Source: Actinomycetes bacterium (GTDB lineage: Bacteria > Actinomycetota > Acidimicrobiia > Acidimicrobiales > RAAP-2). From it: a stretch of DNA of 64,000 nt. The DNA lies in NCBI GenBank assembly GCA_021818265.1, contig JAKAEP010000002.1, forward strand, positions 141,612-205,611, in the 5' to 3' direction. The position numbers were made by a program, and so were the translations under genes. Shown here piece after piece: positions 42,054 to 50,844 of the stretch (position 1 is the stretch's first letter; each line of letters starts with the position of its first letter). Under the pieces are notes generated by a model. The model was not told the DNA's origin, searched no databases, and saw only the letters and a program-made list of their open reading frames with translations.

Positions 42054-44431
42054 GCGCCGCGCCGCGGGCTGAGCCGGCGCCTCGGCGCCGGCCGCCCCCC
42101 ACGGCGCGCCGCCCGCCCGCCCGCCCGGCGCTCGTCGTGCCGGCCGTGGTGCTCGCCGCGACCCTCGCGCTGCTCGCCGCCGGCCTGGTGGCGCGGGCGG
42201 TCGGCGCGCCCTCGGGGGCCGTCGACGGCCCGTGGTTCGCGGCGGGCGTCGCGGGGGCCCTCTACAGCCTCGCCGGGACCGCCGCCAGCCTGCGCGCCAA
42301 GCGCCTGGGCGTCGACGTCATCGCCCTCGTCGCCCTCGCCGGGGCGCTCGCGACGGACGAGCTGCTCGCGGCCGGCGTCGTCGCGGTCATGGTCGCCACC
42401 GGTCGCGCGCTCGAGGCGTGGGCCGAGGGCCGGGCCCGGCGCGACCTGCGCGCCCTCGTGGAGCGGGCCCCCACCGTGGCCCACAAGCGCGTCGGCGAGC
42501 GGATCGTGACGGTGGCGGCCGACGAGGTCGTGGTGGGCGACGTGCTCCTCGTGGCGACCGGCGAGGTCGTCCCGGCCGACGGCGACCTCACGGGGCCGGC
42601 CGTCCTCGACGAGTCGGCGCTCACCGGCGAGCCGCTGCCGGTGGCCCGCGAGGCGGCCACGCCCGTGCGCAGTGGCGTGACCAACGCCGGCCCGCCCTTC
42701 GAGATGACCGTCACGGTCGAGGTGAGCGAGAGCACCTACGCCCACGTCGTGCGCCTCACCGAGGAGGCCGAGCGCAACCCCGCGCCCTTCGTGCGCCTGG
42801 CCGACCGCTACTCCCTCTACTTCCTCGCCGCGACGGCCGCGGTCGCGGCGGCGGCCTTCGCCCTCGGGGGGGCGTCGCGCGCGGTGGCGGTCCTCGTCGT
42901 GGCGACGCCGTGCCCGCTGATCCTGGCCTCGCCGGTCGCCTTCGCGTCGGGCCTGTCGCGCGCCGCGCGCCGGGGCGTGGTGGTGAAGGGCGCGGCGGTG
43001 CTCGAGCGGCTGGCGCGCTGCACGACGCTGCTCATCGACAAGACCGGGACCGTCACCATGGGACGGCCGGAGGTGGTCGTCGTCGTGACCGACGGCGAGA
43101 GCGACCCCGACGAGGTGGTGCGCCTCGCGGCCAGCCTCGATCAGACCTCGACCCACGTGCTGGCCGCCGCGGTCGTGCGCGAGGCCCAACGGCGCGGCCT
43201 CACGCTCGAGGTCCCCACGGGCGTGCGCGAGGAGGCGGGCCGCGGCGCGGTGGGCGAGGTCGCCGGTCGACGCGTGGCGGTGGGAACGGCCGAATGGGCG
43301 GGCGTCACCGAGGGCGCGCCGGCGTGGGTGGAGCTCGCGCGCCGCCGGGTCCACTGGGAGGGCGCGACGGGGATCTACGTGGCGCTCGACGGCCGGCCGC
43401 GCGGGGTCGTGCTGGTCACCGACCCGGTGCGCGCGGACGCAGCCCACGCCCTGCGGGTCCTGCGCCGCCACGGCGTGGCGCGCGTCGTCATGGTCACCGG
43501 GGACCGGCGCGAGGTCGGCGACCTCGTGGGCGACGCCGTCGGCGTGGATGAGGTCGTCGCCGAGTGCTCGCCCGCCCAGAAGCTCGACGTCGTGCGCGCC
43601 GAGCGAGCCCTCGCCCCCACGGCGATGGTGGGCGACGGCATCAACGACGCGCCGGCGCTCGCCCTGGCCGACGTCGGGGTCGCGATGGGCGCGCGCGGGG
43701 CGACCGCGTCGTCCGAGGCCGCCGACGTCGTCTTGACCGTGGACCGCCTGGACCGCATCGCCGACGCCCGGGCCGTCGCGACCCGGTCGCGGCGGATCGC
43801 GCTGCAGAGCGTCGTGGTGGGGATGGCGCTCTCGCTCGGCGCCATGGGCGTCGCCACGGCCGGGCTCCTCCCGGCGGTCTGGGGGGCGCTCGCCCAGGAG
43901 GGCATCGACGTCGTGGCGATCGCGAACGCGCTGCGGGTCCTGCGCCGCCCCCGGGCCGAGGTGGCCCTGCCGCGCGGCGCACACGAGGCCATCGCGGCCC
44001 TGCGCGCCGAGCACGGGCCCGAGCGCGCGGCGCTCTCGGAGCTGGTGGCCGTGGCCGACGGGCTGGACCGGGCCGGGCCGTCGGGGCTCGCCGCGGCGCT
44101 CACGGCGCTCTCGCGCCGCCTCGAGCACGACGTCGTCGCCCACGAGCAGCTCGAGGAGGCCACGCTCTACCCGCTGCTCGCGCGCTCCCTGGGGGGCGTG
44201 GACCCGACCGCGACCATGAGCCGGGCCCACCGCGAGATCGTGACGCGGGCCCGGCGGCTGGCCCAGCTGGCCGCCGACCTCGAGGCGGCGCCCCTGGGCT
44301 CTCCCGACGTGGCCGAGGTCCGTCGCGCCCTCTACGGGCTCGAGGCGATCCTGCGCCTGCACATGGACCAGGAGGAGGAGAGCTACTTCACCCTGGCCGA
44401 GTCCCCGACCGAGGAGACCGTGGCCCCCTAG
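42050..44431 (+). CDS. P1B-5-type metal-transporting ATPase with C-terminal hemerythrin domain
   Basis: This 793-residue protein has membrane segments, the actuator loop with DESALTGEPL, the metal-site helix TPCPLILASP, phosphorylation site DKTGTVTMG and GDGINDAPALA. No N-terminal metal domain is seen. A C-terminal domain of about 150 residues carries a hemerythrin-like ligand set: LEHDVVAHEQLEEATLYPLL, SRAHREIV and LHMDQEEESYF. The TPCP motif plus a hemerythrin tail define the P1B-5 group (Ni/Fe efflux, as in Sinorhizobium Nia). Likely exports Fe2+ or Ni2+ with a di-iron sensor tail. Confidence 0.9.
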   Translation: MSAAPRAEPAPRRRPPPTARRPPARPALVVPAVVLAATLALLAAGLVARAVGAPSGAVDGPWFAAGVAGALYSLAGTAASLRAKRLGVDVIALVALAGALATDELLAAGVVAVMVATGRALEAWAEGRARRDLRALVERAPTVAHKRVGERIVTVAADEVVVGDVLLVATGEVVPADGDLTGPAVLDESALTGEPLPVAREAATPVRSGVTNAGPPFEMTVTVEVSESTYAHVVRLTEEAERNPAPFVRLADRYSLYFLAATAAVAAAAFALGGASRAVAVLVVATPCPLILASPVAFASGLSRAARRGVVVKGAAVLERLARCTTLLIDKTGTVTMGRPEVVVVVTDGESDPDEVVRLAASLDQTSTHVLAAAVVREAQRRGLTLEVPTGVREEAGRGAVGEVAGRRVAVGTAEWAGVTEGAPAWVELARRRVHWEGATGIYVALDGRPRGVVLVTDPVRADAAHALRVLRRHGVARVVMVTGDRREVGDLVGDAVGVDEVVAECSPAQKLDVVRAERALAPTAMVGDGINDAPALALADVGVAMGARGATASSEAADVVLTVDRLDRIADARAVATRSRRIALQSVVVGMALSLGAMGVATAGLLPAVWGALAQEGIDVVAIANALRVLRRPRAEVALPRGAHEAIAALRAEHGPERAALSELVAVADGLDRAGPSGLAAALTALSRRLEHDVVAHEQLEEATLYPLLARSLGGVDPTATMSRAHREIVTRARRLAQLAADLEAAPLGSPDVAEVRRALYGLEAILRLHMDQEEESYFTLAESPTEETVAP

Positions 44432-46853
44432 CCGCGCCGGTCGCGACCGACGGCGGCAGGATCCGCCCGCGCAGGGGGGCGACCCGCGTCACCGTCTCGA
44501 CCACGAGTGCGCCGGCCACGCCCAGGGCGAGGGCGCCGAGCTCGACGGGCCCGCCCGGGTGCGTCGCCAGGTCGAAGTAGCGCGCCGCCGGTCCCCAGGC
44601 GTAGGCGACGAGGAAGAGGGCGGCCATCGCCGCGACCAGGGCGAGCCGGCCCCGGGTCACGGGCCGGGCGACCACGGCGATCAGCCACAGCGTCACCACC
44701 GCGGCCGCCGTGACGGCGGCCACCCGAGCGGTGGCCGCGGGCGAGCCGTTCGCGCGGGCCAGCGCGTACGCGCCGAGGATGGCCGCGGCCGAGACCGTCC
44801 CGGCGACCACCGAGAGGGTGAGGACCCGGCGCAAGAAGCCCGGCTCGAAGCGCCGGTCGTTGGGCCCGAGGGCGAGGAAGAACCCCGGGATCCCGATCGC
44901 GACCGACCCGACCAGGGTCAGCTGGCGCGGCAGCAGGGGGTAGGCCGAACCCACGATCGACACGATCACCGACAGGACCAGCGAGTAGATGTTCTTGGTG
45001 AAAAAGAGCGCCGCCACGCGCTCGATGTTGGCCAGCGCCCGTCGACCCTCGGCCACCACCGAGGGCATCACGTCGAAGTCGTCGTCGAGCAGCACCAGCT
45101 GGGCGACCCCCCGGGTGATGGCCGCGCCCGAACCCATGGCGATGCCCAGGTCGGCCGTCTTCAAGGCCAGCACGTCGTTGACCCCGTCACCGGTCATCGC
45201 GACCGTGTGCCCGTGGGCGCGCAGGGCACCCACCATCTCGCGCTTCACCTCGGGGGTGGTGCGCCCGAAGACGCGCGAGGACTCGACGAGATCGGCGAAG
45301 TCCTCCTCGTCGGGGTGCAGGTCGCGCGCGTCGAGGGCGCGCTCGGCGTCGGGCACGCCCACGGCGGTCGCGATGGCCCGCACGGTCGCCACCGCGTCGC
45401 CCGAGATCACCCGCAGCGTGACGCCCTGGTCGCCGAAGTACGCGATCGTCGCCGCGACCGTCGGGCGGACCCGCTCGGCGAGCGCGACGAGGGCCACGAG
45501 GCGCAGGTCGCCCGGGAGCCGGTCGTCCTCGAGGGGCGCCTCCCCGCGCGCCAGCGCGAGGACCCGCGAGCCGGTCTCGGCCCAGGACGTGGCGAGCGGC
45601 GCGAGGCCTTCGGGGTCGGCGGCGGTGACCATCTCGGGCGCCCCGAGGACCCAGGTGCCGTGGTCGGCGACGCGCACCGCGCTCCACTTGCGCGCCGAGC
45701 TGAAGGGCACCGACGCCTCGACCGCCCAGCCGGGTGTCGCCTCGCCGACGGCCCCGGCGATCGCGGCGAGGGTGGCGTTCGCCCCGGTCGCGCGGGCGAT
45801 GGCGTCGAGGGCCGCGCGAGCCTCGTCCGGGCCGGTGCCGCGGGCCTCGAGCCCGGAGAAGGCGACCCGCCCCTCGGTGAGGGTGCCGGTCTTGTCGACG
45901 CACAGGGCGTCGACGCGCGCCAGGGTCTCGATCGCGGGGAGCTCCTGGACGAGGGTGCGCACACGGGTGAGGCGCACGGCCGAGGCGAGGAAGGCGAGCG
46001 TCGTGAGCAGCACCAGCCCCTCGGGGATCATCCCGACGATCCCGGCGACGGCCAGGCGCACGGCGACGCGCCACGGCTCGTGCTGGACCTGGCGCCAGAA
46101 GAGGACGGGGCCGATCACGACCATGGCCCACGTGACCCAGCGCAGCACGCGGTTCACCGCGGTCACGAGCTCCGAGCCGGCCAGACTGAACCGGCGGGCC
46201 TCGGCCGCCAGGCGGCTCGCGTAGGAGTCGCGCCCCACCCGGGTGACCCGTGCGTGCACGACCCCGGCCACGACCCACGTGCCCGAGAGCAGGTCGTCGC
46301 CCACGCCCCGGGCGACCGGCTCGGACTCCCCGGTCGTGAGCGACTCGTCCACCTCGGCCGACCCGCCCACCACGACCGCGTCGACGGCCAGCTGGTCGCC
46401 CGGGCGCAACTCCAGCAGGTCGTCGAGCACCAGGTCCTCCACGGCGAGCTCGACCACGGCCCCGGCGCGCACGGCCCGGGCGCGCGGGGCGCTCACCACG
46501 GCGAGACGGTCGAGTTGGCGCTTGGCCCGGGACTCCTCGACCGCCCCGACGACGGTGTTGATCACGGCGACCGCGAGGAAGGTGGCGTCGGGCAGGGCCC
46601 CGGTGGTGAGCGTGGCCGCACCCAGCACCAGCAGCAGGAAGTTCAGCCGGGTGAGGGCGTTGCGTCGCAGGATACGGCCCCAGGTCTGGGAGGTGTCGGC
46701 CTCGGCGCGGTTGGAGCGGCCGTCGGCCAGCCGCGCGGCGACCTCCGCGTCGCTCAGCCCGCTCGCCGTCGGCTCGTCGAGGTGCGCGTCCGGGTCGGCC
46801 ACCGGACCATCCTGCACCGGCGGGCGCCCGCGGGGCTCGAACCGGTCGGCCAC
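44388..46853 (-). CDS. CtpE-like cation-transporting P-type ATPase
   Basis: This 821-residue protein with about ten membrane segments belongs to the P-type ATPase E group (mycobacterial CtpE, linked to Ca2+ uptake). Motifs: LTTGESEPV (actuator), GIVGMIPEGLVLLTT (membrane helix 4), DKTGTLTEG (phosphorylation) and TGDGVNDVLALKTADLG. PEGLVLL instead of a CPx motif excludes the heavy-metal type. The GTG at 46853 gives a long disordered start; a later start is possible. The 3' end overlaps the convergent P1B-5 ATPase gene by 44 bp. Confidence 0.9.
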   Translation of the reverse strand: MADRFEPRGRPPVQDGPVADPDAHLDEPTASGLSDAEVAARLADGRSNRAEADTSQTWGRILRRNALTRLNFLLLVLGAATLTTGALPDATFLAVAVINTVVGAVEESRAKRQLDRLAVVSAPRARAVRAGAVVELAVEDLVLDDLLELRPGDQLAVDAVVVGGSAEVDESLTTGESEPVARGVGDDLLSGTWVVAGVVHARVTRVGRDSYASRLAAEARRFSLAGSELVTAVNRVLRWVTWAMVVIGPVLFWRQVQHEPWRVAVRLAVAGIVGMIPEGLVLLTTLAFLASAVRLTRVRTLVQELPAIETLARVDALCVDKTGTLTEGRVAFSGLEARGTGPDEARAALDAIARATGANATLAAIAGAVGEATPGWAVEASVPFSSARKWSAVRVADHGTWVLGAPEMVTAADPEGLAPLATSWAETGSRVLALARGEAPLEDDRLPGDLRLVALVALAERVRPTVAATIAYFGDQGVTLRVISGDAVATVRAIATAVGVPDAERALDARDLHPDEEDFADLVESSRVFGRTTPEVKREMVGALRAHGHTVAMTGDGVNDVLALKTADLGIAMGSGAAITRGVAQLVLLDDDFDVMPSVVAEGRRALANIERVAALFFTKNIYSLVLSVIVSIVGSAYPLLPRQLTLVGSVAIGIPGFFLALGPNDRRFEPGFLRRVLTLSVVAGTVSAAAILGAYALARANGSPAATARVAAVTAAAVVTLWLIAVVARPVTRGRLALVAAMAALFLVAYAWGPAARYFDLATHPGGPVELGALALGVAGALVVETVTRVAPLRGRILPPSVATGAARGPRSPRSGTRPG

Positions 46854-46863
46854 ACGCCCGGGG

Positions 46864-47541
46864 CTAGTACCAGACCCGCATGACCGACGCGACCATCACC
46901 GACCCGTCCTTCGCCGAACGGGTGAAGAGGATCAGCGCGCCGGCGCGCGCCGAGGGCCTGGTGAAGTGCAGGACCCCCCGGAACGGGCCCACGACCCCCA
47001 TCGAGCCGCCGTGGACGACGGCGCTCGCGATCGGCGCGCTGACCCCGTCGGCGCGCAGCTCGAGGTTCGCGACCCCCTCGAACGCGGTGCTGGTGCCGGT
47101 GACGGTGAGCGGGGAGCGCACGACCGAGAGCGAGGGCGGCGAGGCGATCGTGAGGTCCTGGCCCACGGACCCCAGCACGCTCCAGGTCGAGGCGCCGCTC
47201 AGCTGGCGCACGAGCACCGTCGTGACCGGCGCGCGGTCGCTCGGGCGGACCTCGACCTCGCCCGAGCGGCTGTCGCCCGCCCGGTAGGCGCCCGTCACGA
47301 CCGTCGGCATCGCGAGGTAGCGCAGGGCGAAGGCCCGGGCCACCGCCACCGGGTCGGTGTAGCCCGAGCGGCCGAGCGGCCAGACCGCGGTGGAGGGCGG
47401 GGCGGTCGTGGTGGTGACGGGCGGGCGGGTCGTCGTCGTGGTGGGCGCGGGCGAGCGGGTGTTCGCGACGAGGGCCCACGAGCCCAACGCCACGACCAGG
47501 ACCACCACGAGGATCGCGAGGGCGCGTCGACTTCCGGTCAC
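46864..47541 (-). CDS. Membrane-anchored protein with Gmad2-like Ig domain
   Basis: This 225-residue protein has an N-terminal signal anchor (ALAILVVVLVVALGSWALVA), a Thr/Pro linker (TTTTTRPPVTTTT), a middle domain (about 60-130) and a C-terminal immunoglobulin-like domain. That domain shows SPLTVTGTSTAFEGVANLEL, then a stretch ending LHFTRPSARAGALILFTRSA. This pattern matches Gmad2 domains found in germination and surface proteins. It is encoded 10 nt upstream of the CtpE-like gene on the same strand, so both are probably one operon. Confidence 0.78.
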   Translation of the reverse strand: MTGSRRALAILVVVLVVALGSWALVANTRSPAPTTTTTRPPVTTTTAPPSTAVWPLGRSGYTDPVAVARAFALRYLAMPTVVTGAYRAGDSRSGEVEVRPSDRAPVTTVLVRQLSGASTWSVLGSVGQDLTIASPPSLSVVRSPLTVTGTSTAFEGVANLELRADGVSAPIASAVVHGGSMGVVGPFRGVLHFTRPSARAGALILFTRSAKDGSVMVASVMRVWY

Positions 47542-47611
47542 GACGCGACCCTACGGGGGCGCGCGGCCCCGTCCTAGGGGCGAAGGTCCCCGGCGGGGCG
47601 CGCCGGGTCCG

Positions 47612-48037
47612 CTACTCGGTGGTGTCGACGATGAGGACCGAGCACGGCGCGCCGTGGGCGACCGAGTTGGGCACGCTCCCGAGCACGCGGCGCACGCCCT
47701 TCATCCCGCGGTTGCCGACCACCACGAGGTCGGCGTCGAGGTCCTGGGCGAACTTCACGATGACCTCCGCGGCGTCGCCCTTGGCGCTGTGCACGGTCGG
47801 GGTCACGTCGTGGCGCTGGGCCACGAAGGAGAGGTCCTGGAGCAGGACGTCCACGTCCCCCTCGGAGGTCAGGTTGCGGAACTCCGCCGGTCGGTCCGAC
47901 GCCGGCACGGCCTTGGGCTCGAAGGCCGAGACGATGTGCAGTGACGCGCCGAAGGCCTTGGCGATGTCGGCCGCCGCCTCGACGGCGCGCTTGGCCGTCG
48001 CCGACCCGTCCGCTCCCACTACGACGGTGCTGAACAT
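47612..48037 (-). CDS. Universal stress protein (UspA family)
   Basis: This 141-residue protein has the ATP-binding Usp motif GNRGMKGVRRVLGSVPNSV (G-x2-G-x9-G-S/N, about residues 106-124), preceded by DADLVVV. VVVGADGSATAKRAV at the start binds the nucleotide. Single-domain Usp of normal length; ATG start. It probably binds ATP and helps survival under starvation or hypoxia as in other actinobacteria. Confidence 0.93.
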   Translation of the reverse strand: MFSTVVVGADGSATAKRAVEAAADIAKAFGASLHIVSAFEPKAVPASDRPAEFRNLTSEGDVDVLLQDLSFVAQRHDVTPTVHSAKGDAAEVIVKFAQDLDADLVVVGNRGMKGVRRVLGSVPNSVAHGAPCSVLIVDTTE

Positions 48038-48061
48038 GCCCCCCCCTCCGCTGCGGTCATC

Positions 48062-48381
48062 CTACCGACGGGCCTCGGGATCGCCGGGCACCGCGCCCGA
48101 CACCCGACGCCCGCGCTCGAAGCGCTCGGTCACGTCGCGGATCACCGCTCCCACGGCCGTGGGCGGGTCGCCGCCGAGTAGGACGACGCGGAACTCGATC
48201 GAGAGGGTGCGCCCGTCGCGGTGACGGGCCGGCCCACGACCTCGTCGGCGTCGTAGCCGAAGACCGCCCGGGCGCCCTCGTTCCAGAACCGGATCCGCCC
48301 CGCCCCGTCGAGGATGACCACGCCGTCGCCTACGCGCGCCGCGAGCTCGACGACGAGCCGCTCGACGTCAGCCCCGTCCAC
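48062..48381 (-). pseudogene. PAS-domain protein broken by a frameshift
   Basis: From 48381 the frame reads RVGDGVVILDGAGRIRFWNE, then FGYDADEVVGRP, the first half of a PAS domain. Near 48220-48235 the frame is lost. In another frame the normal second half follows: RHRDGRTLSIEFRVVLLGGD, then VIRDVTERFERGR, ending at 48062. A one-base change joins them into a single PAS domain of about 106 residues. The gene may be a recent pseudogene, or the base may be a sequencing error. No output domain is attached. It lies between the uspA and cupin genes. Confidence 0.78.
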
Positions 48382-48723
48382 TCACGACCCCCGGGGCATG
48401 AGCCCGCCGCGCTCGCGGTGCAGGCTGAGATAGCCGGCGGCGCCCTCGCGCGCGCTGACCGCGCGCCGCGCGCCGGCGGGCACGACGAGCAGCTCCCCGG
48501 GCCCGAGGGCCACGTCGAGCCCGTCCACCGTGACCGTGGCCGTCCCCGCGACGCCGACGAGGACGACGTCGACCGCGTCGTTCACGTGCTCGCCGATCGA
48601 CTCGGCGTCGTCGAGGCGCACGAGGTTGACGTTGACGCCGGCGCCCGTCGGGAGCGCCCACACCACGCCCGAGCCCGTGGCGCCCGCCACGACCGACGCG
48701 AGGGGGACGGGCTCGGGGCTCAC
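48382..48723 (-). CDS. Small cupin-domain protein
   Basis: This 113-residue protein is a single cupin barrel. LVRLDDAESIGEHVNDAVDV is the first motif, with only one His and Asp/Asn in place of other ligands, so metal binding is doubtful. GVAGTATVTVDGLDVALGPG and LLVVPAGARRAV form the second. The GTG at 48723 overlaps the DUF488 stop by 4 nt (GTGA), so the pair is coupled. Its stop is directly followed by the PAS gene start. It may bind a small molecule or act as a stress-related sensor. Confidence 0.82.
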   Translation of the reverse strand: MSPEPVPLASVVAGATGSGVVWALPTGAGVNVNLVRLDDAESIGEHVNDAVDVVLVGVAGTATVTVDGLDVALGPGELLVVPAGARRAVSAREGAAGYLSLHRERGGLMPRGS

Positions 48724-49094
48724 CGGCGGGCCGTTCGGCGACGCAGGTGGGTCGCGAGGACCTCGGCGCTCGAGTGCTCGAGGTCGCGGGTCGCGGTCAG
48801 GAGCACCACGGGCCCCGAGCGGGCGAGCGCGACGAGTTGGGCGACCGCGCCGGTGGGGTCCTCGCGCAGCTCTGCGCGGTAGCGCCGGGCGAACTCGGCG
48901 AAGCGCTCGGGACGGTGCCCGTAGAAGGTGCGCAGGGCCGGCGAGGGGGCGACATCCTTCGCCCACCGGTCGAAGGGCGCGTTCGCCTTGGCGAGGCCCC
49001 GGGGCCAGAGCCGGTCGACGAGCACGACGGGCGCCCCGCTCGGTTCGGGCGGGTCGTAGACGCGCCCCGTCGAGACCCCGCTCACTCGAGCCAC
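48720..49094 (-). CDS. DUF488 family protein (YeaO-like)
   Basis: This protein of about 124 residues has the DUF488 pattern RVYDPPEPSGAPVVLVDRLW, then PRGLAKANAPFDRWAKDVAP, FYGHRPERFAEFARRYRAEL and the end motif VVLLTATRDLEHSSAEVL. Function not established. The start is uncertain: GTG at 49094 or 49085, neither with a clear ribosome site. Coupled to the cupin gene. It lies 23 nt after the nickel permease gene. Confidence 0.85.
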   Translation of the reverse strand: MARVSGVSTGRVYDPPEPSGAPVVLVDRLWPRGLAKANAPFDRWAKDVAPSPALRTFYGHRPERFAEFARRYRAELREDPTGAVAQLVALARSGPVVLLTATRDLEHSSAEVLATHLRRRTARR

Positions 49095-49117
49095 GGCGCC
49101 GACCCTAGCCAGTCGGC

Positions 49118-50263
49118 TCAGTCCGCGCTGGGCTCGGGGGTGGGCTCGAGGGCCGGGCGCAGCTTCGCGCTCCAGCGGGCCTCGACCTCGCCGTAGCGCC
49201 AGTAGAGGGCCGCCCCGACCCAGGTCACGACGAAGAGACCGACGATGACGAAGCCGGCGGCGTTGATGTTGAAGCCCTCCATCAGACGCCAGAAGCCGCC
49301 GTGCAGGTGGAGCTCGCTCGGCAGGAGGCCGAGGACCTCGACGGTGCCGATGAAGAAGCAGATCGCCACCGAGAGGGTGGTGATCGCGAGGTTGTAGAAG
49401 ACCTTGCGCACCGGGTTGAAGAAGGCCCATCCGTAGGCGAAGTTCATGAAGACCCCGTCGAGGGCGTCGAGCAGGGACATCCCGGCCGTGAAGAGGATCG
49501 GCAGGCACATGATCGAGTACCACGGCAGGGCCTTGCTCGCGAGCAGCGCCGTCGTGGCGAGGAGGGCCACCTCGGTGGCGGTGTCGAAGCCCAGGCCGAA
49601 GAGGACCCCGACCGGGTAGATCTGCCACTCCTTGGTGATCGAGCGCATCCAGCGCCCGAAGAAGCGGTACATGAGGCCGCGGTTGTTCAGCTGGCGCTCG
49701 AGCTCGTCCTCGTCGTAGCGGCCCTGGCGCATCGAGCGGAAGACCCGGACGATGCCGTTCAGGATGACGAGGTTCATCACGGCGATGAGGTAGAGGAAGG
49801 TCGCCGAGACCAGGGTGCCGAAGACGCCGCCGAACTGCGAGAGCCCCGAGTGGGAGTGGCTCACGGCACCGTAGACGGCCTTCTCGGCGACGACGAGCCC
49901 GGCCCCGATGGCGACCACGATCGTCGAGTGGCCGAGGGAGAAGAAGTAGCCGAGGCTGAGGGGCCGGCGGGCGGTGGGGTCGCCCTGGCGGTCGTTCATG
50001 AGCTTGCGGGTGGTGTTGTCGATCGCCGAGATGTGGTCGGCGTCGAAGGCGTGGCGCGCGCCCAGGGTGTAGGCGAGGACGCTCACGCCGATGCCGAGGC
50101 CCTTGTAGTGGCCGGGCACGACGAAGGCGAAGAAGATCCCGAAGCCGATGACGTGCAGGGCCGCGATCGAGCCGAACATCCACTTGACCCGTCGCCACTC
50201 GGCGGCGCTGAAGGCGGCCCGCATCGCTCGGAGGCGACCGGCCGCGGGGGGCGTGGCGTCCAT
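49118..50263 (-). CDS. NiCoT-family nickel/cobalt permease
   Basis: This 381-residue membrane protein has eight segments. The diagnostic NiCoT motif RHAFDADHISAIDNTTR is in helix II (about residues 70-86), with LGFDTATEVALLATT and LFTAGMSLLDALDGVFM later; the His/Asp residues bind the metal. A charged loop (RYDEDELERQLNNRG) and a Glu-rich C-terminus flank the core. The frame is open further upstream, but the ATG at 50263 has AAGGAGAGGA directly before it. Likely imports Ni2+ or Co2+ and is probably controlled by the divergent Fur-type gene. Confidence 0.93.
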   Translation of the reverse strand: MDATPPAAGRLRAMRAAFSAAEWRRVKWMFGSIAALHVIGFGIFFAFVVPGHYKGLGIGVSVLAYTLGARHAFDADHISAIDNTTRKLMNDRQGDPTARRPLSLGYFFSLGHSTIVVAIGAGLVVAEKAVYGAVSHSHSGLSQFGGVFGTLVSATFLYLIAVMNLVILNGIVRVFRSMRQGRYDEDELERQLNNRGLMYRFFGRWMRSITKEWQIYPVGVLFGLGFDTATEVALLATTALLASKALPWYSIMCLPILFTAGMSLLDALDGVFMNFAYGWAFFNPVRKVFYNLAITTLSVAICFFIGTVEVLGLLPSELHLHGGFWRLMEGFNINAAGFVIVGLFVVTWVGAALYWRYGEVEARWSAKLRPALEPTPEPSAD

Positions 50264-50350
50264 TCCTCTCCTTGGCGCGGGCCCCGGGGTGGGCCCGACG
50301 CGGCCCAGCGTAGGGGTAATAGGAACCGTTCGCAACAACGTTGGGTGAGC

Positions 50351-50366
50351 AGTAGGCAACTACTCT
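50351..50366 (+). promoter_or_regulatory. Operator-promoter between the nickel permease and Fur-type genes
   Basis: AGTAG-GCAA-CTACT is a perfect 5+4+5 inverted repeat (50351-50364). Its right arm begins the -10 box TACTCT (50361-50366), whose last base is exactly 7 nt before a GTG at 50373. Repressor binding here could control the Fur-type gene. A second site for the permease probably lies upstream (50310-50345, with CGTT/AACG half-sites) but is not clear. Confidence 0.5.
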
Positions 50367-50372
50367 GTGAGC

Positions 50373-50840
50373 GTGGAGAGCGGGCAGTCGAGCGCCCCGG
50401 CGGGGGTCGACGAGGTCCTGGCCCGCGTGCGCGAGGCCGGGGGCCGGGCGACGACCTCCCGGCGGATCCTGCTCGAGCGGCTCTTCGCCGAGGGCTCCCA
50501 CAAGACCGCCGAGGAGCTGGCCCACGAGGTCCAGCGGGTCGCCCCCGACGTGCACCTCTCGACGATCTACCGCAACCTCGAGGAGCTCGAGCGCCTCGGC
50601 GTCGTGACCCACGCCCACCTGGGGCACGGTCCCGCCACCTACCACCTCGCGACCGAGACCCACGGGCACCTGTCGTGCGAGTCGTGCGGGGCGACCATCG
50701 AAGCGCCGCTGGGGCTCTTCGACGGACTGGCCGAGGCGGCGCGCGCGTCGTTCGGCTTCGAGATCGACCCCCGCCACTTCGCCGTGCTCGGCCACTGCGC
50801 CGCGTGCCGCGCCCGCGAGGCCGGCGCCGCGGGGGACTAG
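50373..50840 (+). CDS. Fur-family metalloregulator, probable Nur (nickel)
   Basis: The protein is about 155 residues. The winged helix has KTAEELAHEVQRVAPDVHLS and STIYRNLEELERLGVV (recognition helix). The dimer domain carries ETHGHLSCESCG and HFAVLGHCAACRAR, giving the two CxxC structural zinc sites plus the metal-sensing His region. The GTG at 50373 is chosen over the one at 50367 because a -10 box ends exactly 7 nt upstream, predicting a leaderless mRNA. It is divergent from a NiCoT permease, the arrangement expected for nickel control; iron or zinc sensing cannot be excluded. Confidence 0.88.
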   Translation: MESGQSSAPAGVDEVLARVREAGGRATTSRRILLERLFAEGSHKTAEELAHEVQRVAPDVHLSTIYRNLEELERLGVVTHAHLGHGPATYHLATETHGHLSCESCGATIEAPLGLFDGLAEAARASFGFEIDPRHFAVLGHCAACRAREAGAAGD

Positions 50841-50844
50841 GGCG

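Noticed and set aside
42900..42960. Reading the ATPase at 42050 as a copper or zinc exporter
   Set aside because: The metal helix has TPCP rather than CPC or CPx-C, and the hemerythrin tail fits the P1B-5 group better.
41900..44362. An 820-codon minus-strand frame opposite the P1B-5 ATPase
   Set aside because: Same antisense GC artefact; no recognisable domain or ribosome site.
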